A stretch of 64,000 nt of DNA from Nautilus pompilius (lineage: Eukaryota > Mollusca > Cephalopoda > Nautilida > Nautilidae), in the NCBI GenBank assembly GCA_018389105.1, contig JACATO010000334.1:1240001-1304000 (forward strand), read 5' to 3'. The translations under genes were made by a program, and so were the position numbers. Each line of letters begins with the position of its first letter. Position 1 is the first letter of the stretch. The notes under the pieces were generated by a model, which saw nothing but the letters and a program-made list of their open reading frames with translations, ran no database searches and was not told where the DNA came from. Of the stretch, positions 61,590 through 64,000 are shown in pieces.

Positions 61590-62430
61590 ATGAAAACCAA
61601 GGTGCACAGTGCTGATCTGAAAGAGCGGTTAGTAGTTCTGCAGGGCAAAAGATTTCGAAGAGAGGAGTGTGCAACATTGTAGTTAGCCCAATAAACAGTC
61701 CAAACTAATACTGTGAAATTCAGAGTGGCTCTCTGATTAAAAACCTAGAAATGGTTGTTCAGGAAAGACAATGATAGAAAGATGGTAAAGGGAAATAGAA
61801 TAAAAACTGCTACATGGGTTGCCAAAGAACTGAAGAGTGGAAAAGCCATTATTAGTTCCCTAACACTAAGAACTAGACTACATGATAATTGATTGCATGG
61901 AAGACTAACCAGAATGAAGTTACTAATCAGTAAGAATAAGATCAAAATTACATAGAGCATGTTTTTTTTTATTTTAAAAAAACTATTTTTGGCATAAAGT
62001 GTTATGGAGTGATGAAAATAAAAAGAACCTCTATTCATCAGATTGTTATGGCTGGAGTCTGGATATGACTGCAGAAGAAGTTTGTCAATTAGAATTAATA
62101 GAAGGAATCATGGATGGCTATGTATACAATGATATGTTGTGGGGGGGATATTACATTTGCAAGAATATTTGGGGGACAATTAAATTTTCCAGCAGAACAA
62201 AGATCTAAGTCCAACTTCAGTGTAATGATCTGCACATTCTCCATAATTAAACCCAATTAAAGGCTGTGAGAAGATACAAAGCAGTGTGGATCAGAGAAAA
62301 TCTAATCAGTGGATTGGTCAGCTTGTTGGATATTGTAGAAGTTTATTTTACTCCATGCCAGAACATTGAAAGCTATTACTAAAGCTAAGGGTGGTCATAG
62401 TAACTCTTTGAAAGTATGGTTATATGAAAA
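61590..62430 (+). pseudogene. Tc1-type transposase relic in VAP intron 1
   Basis: Plus-strand fragments are KERLVVLQGKRFRREECATL (about 61620), corresponding to the helix-turn-helix start, then RTRLHDN followed by LHGRLTRMKLLISKNKIK (61871-61942). VLWSDENKKNLYSSD follows (about 61998-62043), corresponding to 'VLWSDESKF-LF-SD'. IEGIMDGYVYNDML follows (about 62094-62136), then a GFGGT-like block (about 62160). SP-LNPI and LKAV-R-like pieces lie near 62240-62285, and SMPEH with LRVVIVTL-like pieces near 62355-62410. The whole order of a Tc1 transposase is present with many stops. Inverted ends were not found. It is dead and older in appearance than the mariners. Confidence 0.82.
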
Positions 62431-63058
62431 TAAATATTAGTATTTTAACTAGTTGAATATGTGGCAGAAGTTTTCTTATTGCAGTAAACAATGAAAATAT
62501 ATTGCATTTCAAACCTGTAGTGCTTGTGTGTGCTAGTGCATTCACATTCTGGTTGAAGATCTACATGTTGAGGAAAAAAACCCAAACATGACATTACACG
62601 TACAGCATATAACATTAGTCGTCTTCTCTGGAACTGAACAACAATGGAAACAAGTGCAAATTACTTTTATTTAATCTGCATACATTTTTGTGCACACCCC
62701 GCTACCATTTCCTCTATAAACTGGACATACTTGGTTTGAAATGGTTTAAGGAGAGATGATAGAGATTACCATCTTTCAGTTAGTGTTCATTACTCATTTC
62801 TAATTCATTAATGAGTATTGGCCATTATGTTTAGAATGCCCAAAGGTTAAAACCTCCCACAATGATTATCTTACCACCCTTGCCAGATGAAACCATTTTT
62901 CAACAGCATGTTCTCTCCAAAGAGCCAGCAACTATAAAAGATTGACACTCAGTTAGGGACAGGCTTCATGCTAGCGATTTGCAGTCCAAAATGTAGCAAT
63001 ACACGCATTAGATGATGACATTACAAGTGGAAGCTAAACTGTTAGCATTATGTTCTTT

Positions 63059-63487
63059 TCACTGACTAGATTTTGTCCAGAGATCATCATTGGATAAGCT
63101 GGGGAACGGTTTACTAATTGTGCCATTGCCCAGTACGATTGATTTAGTATGTGGACTAGCATTCAACATTATTGAAGAAGAAATCCTGTTATTGGGGAAG
63201 GTGCCACGACTGGTGTCAGATACGGGATAAAGTTGATTGTGCTTGTATTTGTCAATAGCCAAACAGCAATTTTTCAAGTGGATAACAACACTTGTCTGTA
63301 GTGTGCATATGTTGTCATTGCACCACTTGAGGTTTGCAACTTTACTTGCATTTTGTGGCCTGCGTGACTTTTTATCATGTTTGGGACATCCTATTGAGGT
63401 GTATCTGCTGAAAGAGTTTATGGTTGATATATGATCCAACATTCCACAAAGACAACTGAAATGAATAATAACTGCTTGTGAAATCAT
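63059..63487 (-). other. 142-codon open frame antisense in VAP intron 1, unassigned
   Basis: One of the longest uninterrupted frames in the window outside transposons and exons. It begins MISQAVIIHFSCLCGMLDHI and contains RRPQNASKVANLKWCNDNIC and DKYKHNQLYPVSDTSRGTF. The composition is fairly protein-like, but I recognise no domain, membrane segment or catalytic motif. A shorter frame overlaps on the other strand. It may be a piece of an old retroelement or chance. Confidence 0.2.
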
Positions 63488-64000
63488 CAGATATCAATCA
63501 TTTTTAAAAAAGAATATATTTGTAAGTACATAATTTAATGACACTCTGTCAGTGAAGTGCATTGTTTGGAATTACTATGTTACAATGTCAAACTGAAAAT
63601 TGATGTTGCTGAGTGATAGTCTTTGAAATAACTTCTTTGCAATTAAGCACACATTTAGAATTACTTGAGTCATTATGTCTGGGTGAAGAGTTTGTTATAT
63701 AAGAATCAGTGTCTCTGCTGTGACCTTATTTAAAGGCAAGCATTGTTGGTATATTTGGTTGTTTTTCATAATGTATGATGAAAAATGAGCAGCATTAGGT
63801 GGCTAGTTTATTTTAATTAGCAAAATAGTATTAGGCAACTTTTGGTAATATTAAAGATTTTAAATATTCTTGTGGCCAGCCAGTAGCTTATAATACATGA
63901 AAATATGCATTTATGTCGAGTAAAATTCCAGGAAAACTAAACAACTTTCAGTAAAAAATTTTTTAAACTTATCTCTAATCCCCCTTTTTCCTTTATTGTG

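Noticed and set aside
61745..62038. 97-codon minus-strand frame in VAP intron 1
   Set aside because: It is antisense to the Tc1 transposase relic, and its hydrophobic residues come from T-rich DNA.

Overview
This is animal genomic DNA: AT-rich, intron-dominated and full of DNA-transposon remains. Only three cellular genes can be read with confidence. All three are eukaryotic and at least two are split by GT/AG introns. An invertebrate, perhaps a mollusc, is my best guess, because the window has many Tc1, mariner, hAT and piggyBac relics plus a multicopy uncharacterised coding family I associate with cnidarian and mollusc genomes. That guess is weak.

Layout. From 40421 leftwards (minus strand) lies the 5' part of a Spire-type actin nucleator. 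Its first exon (KIND domain) is at 40145-40421 and a 44-nt second exon is at 17623-17666, separated by a 22.5-kb intron; the gene seems to run off the left edge. From 41326 rightwards (plus strand) is a complete six-exon eIF6 gene ending at 47259, encoding 244 residues. The two genes are head to head, 904 bp apart, across a CpG-rich region. At 58549 (plus) begins a VAP-A/VAP-B family gene, of which only exon 1 is in the window; its first intron runs past the right edge.

Between and inside these genes are transposon remains. They comprise a Tigger/pogo-like transposase relic (2.0-3.3 kb), two hAT-type transposase relics (3.5-4.6 and 11.9-13.1 kb), and a hAT-like MITE with an 8-bp target duplication (10538-11061). 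There are two near-complete mariner elements (15952-17265 and 28248-29575) and two copies of a TA-flanked MITE (18033-18624 and 21435-22062). There are three Tc1-type relics (18.6, 54.2 and 61.6 kb), a piggyBac relic (23.6-24.4 kb), and a broken member of an uncharacterised large coding family (20.3-23.3 kb). A pair of 0.8-kb inverted repeats (27.9-32.3 kb) carries one of the mariners in one arm. Intron 1 of eIF6 contains a retrocopy of MESD, the LRP-receptor chaperone.

The most unusual structure is a family of short, near-perfect palindromes (about 65-90 bp). It occurs at least four and probably five times between 41.6 and 57.3 kb, and I did not notice it in the left 40 kb. No complete novel gene system was found. 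The best leads are the palindrome family, the mariner pair that share the same disabling mutations, the paired inverted repeats with an unoccupied mariner site, and the uncharacterised repeated coding family.
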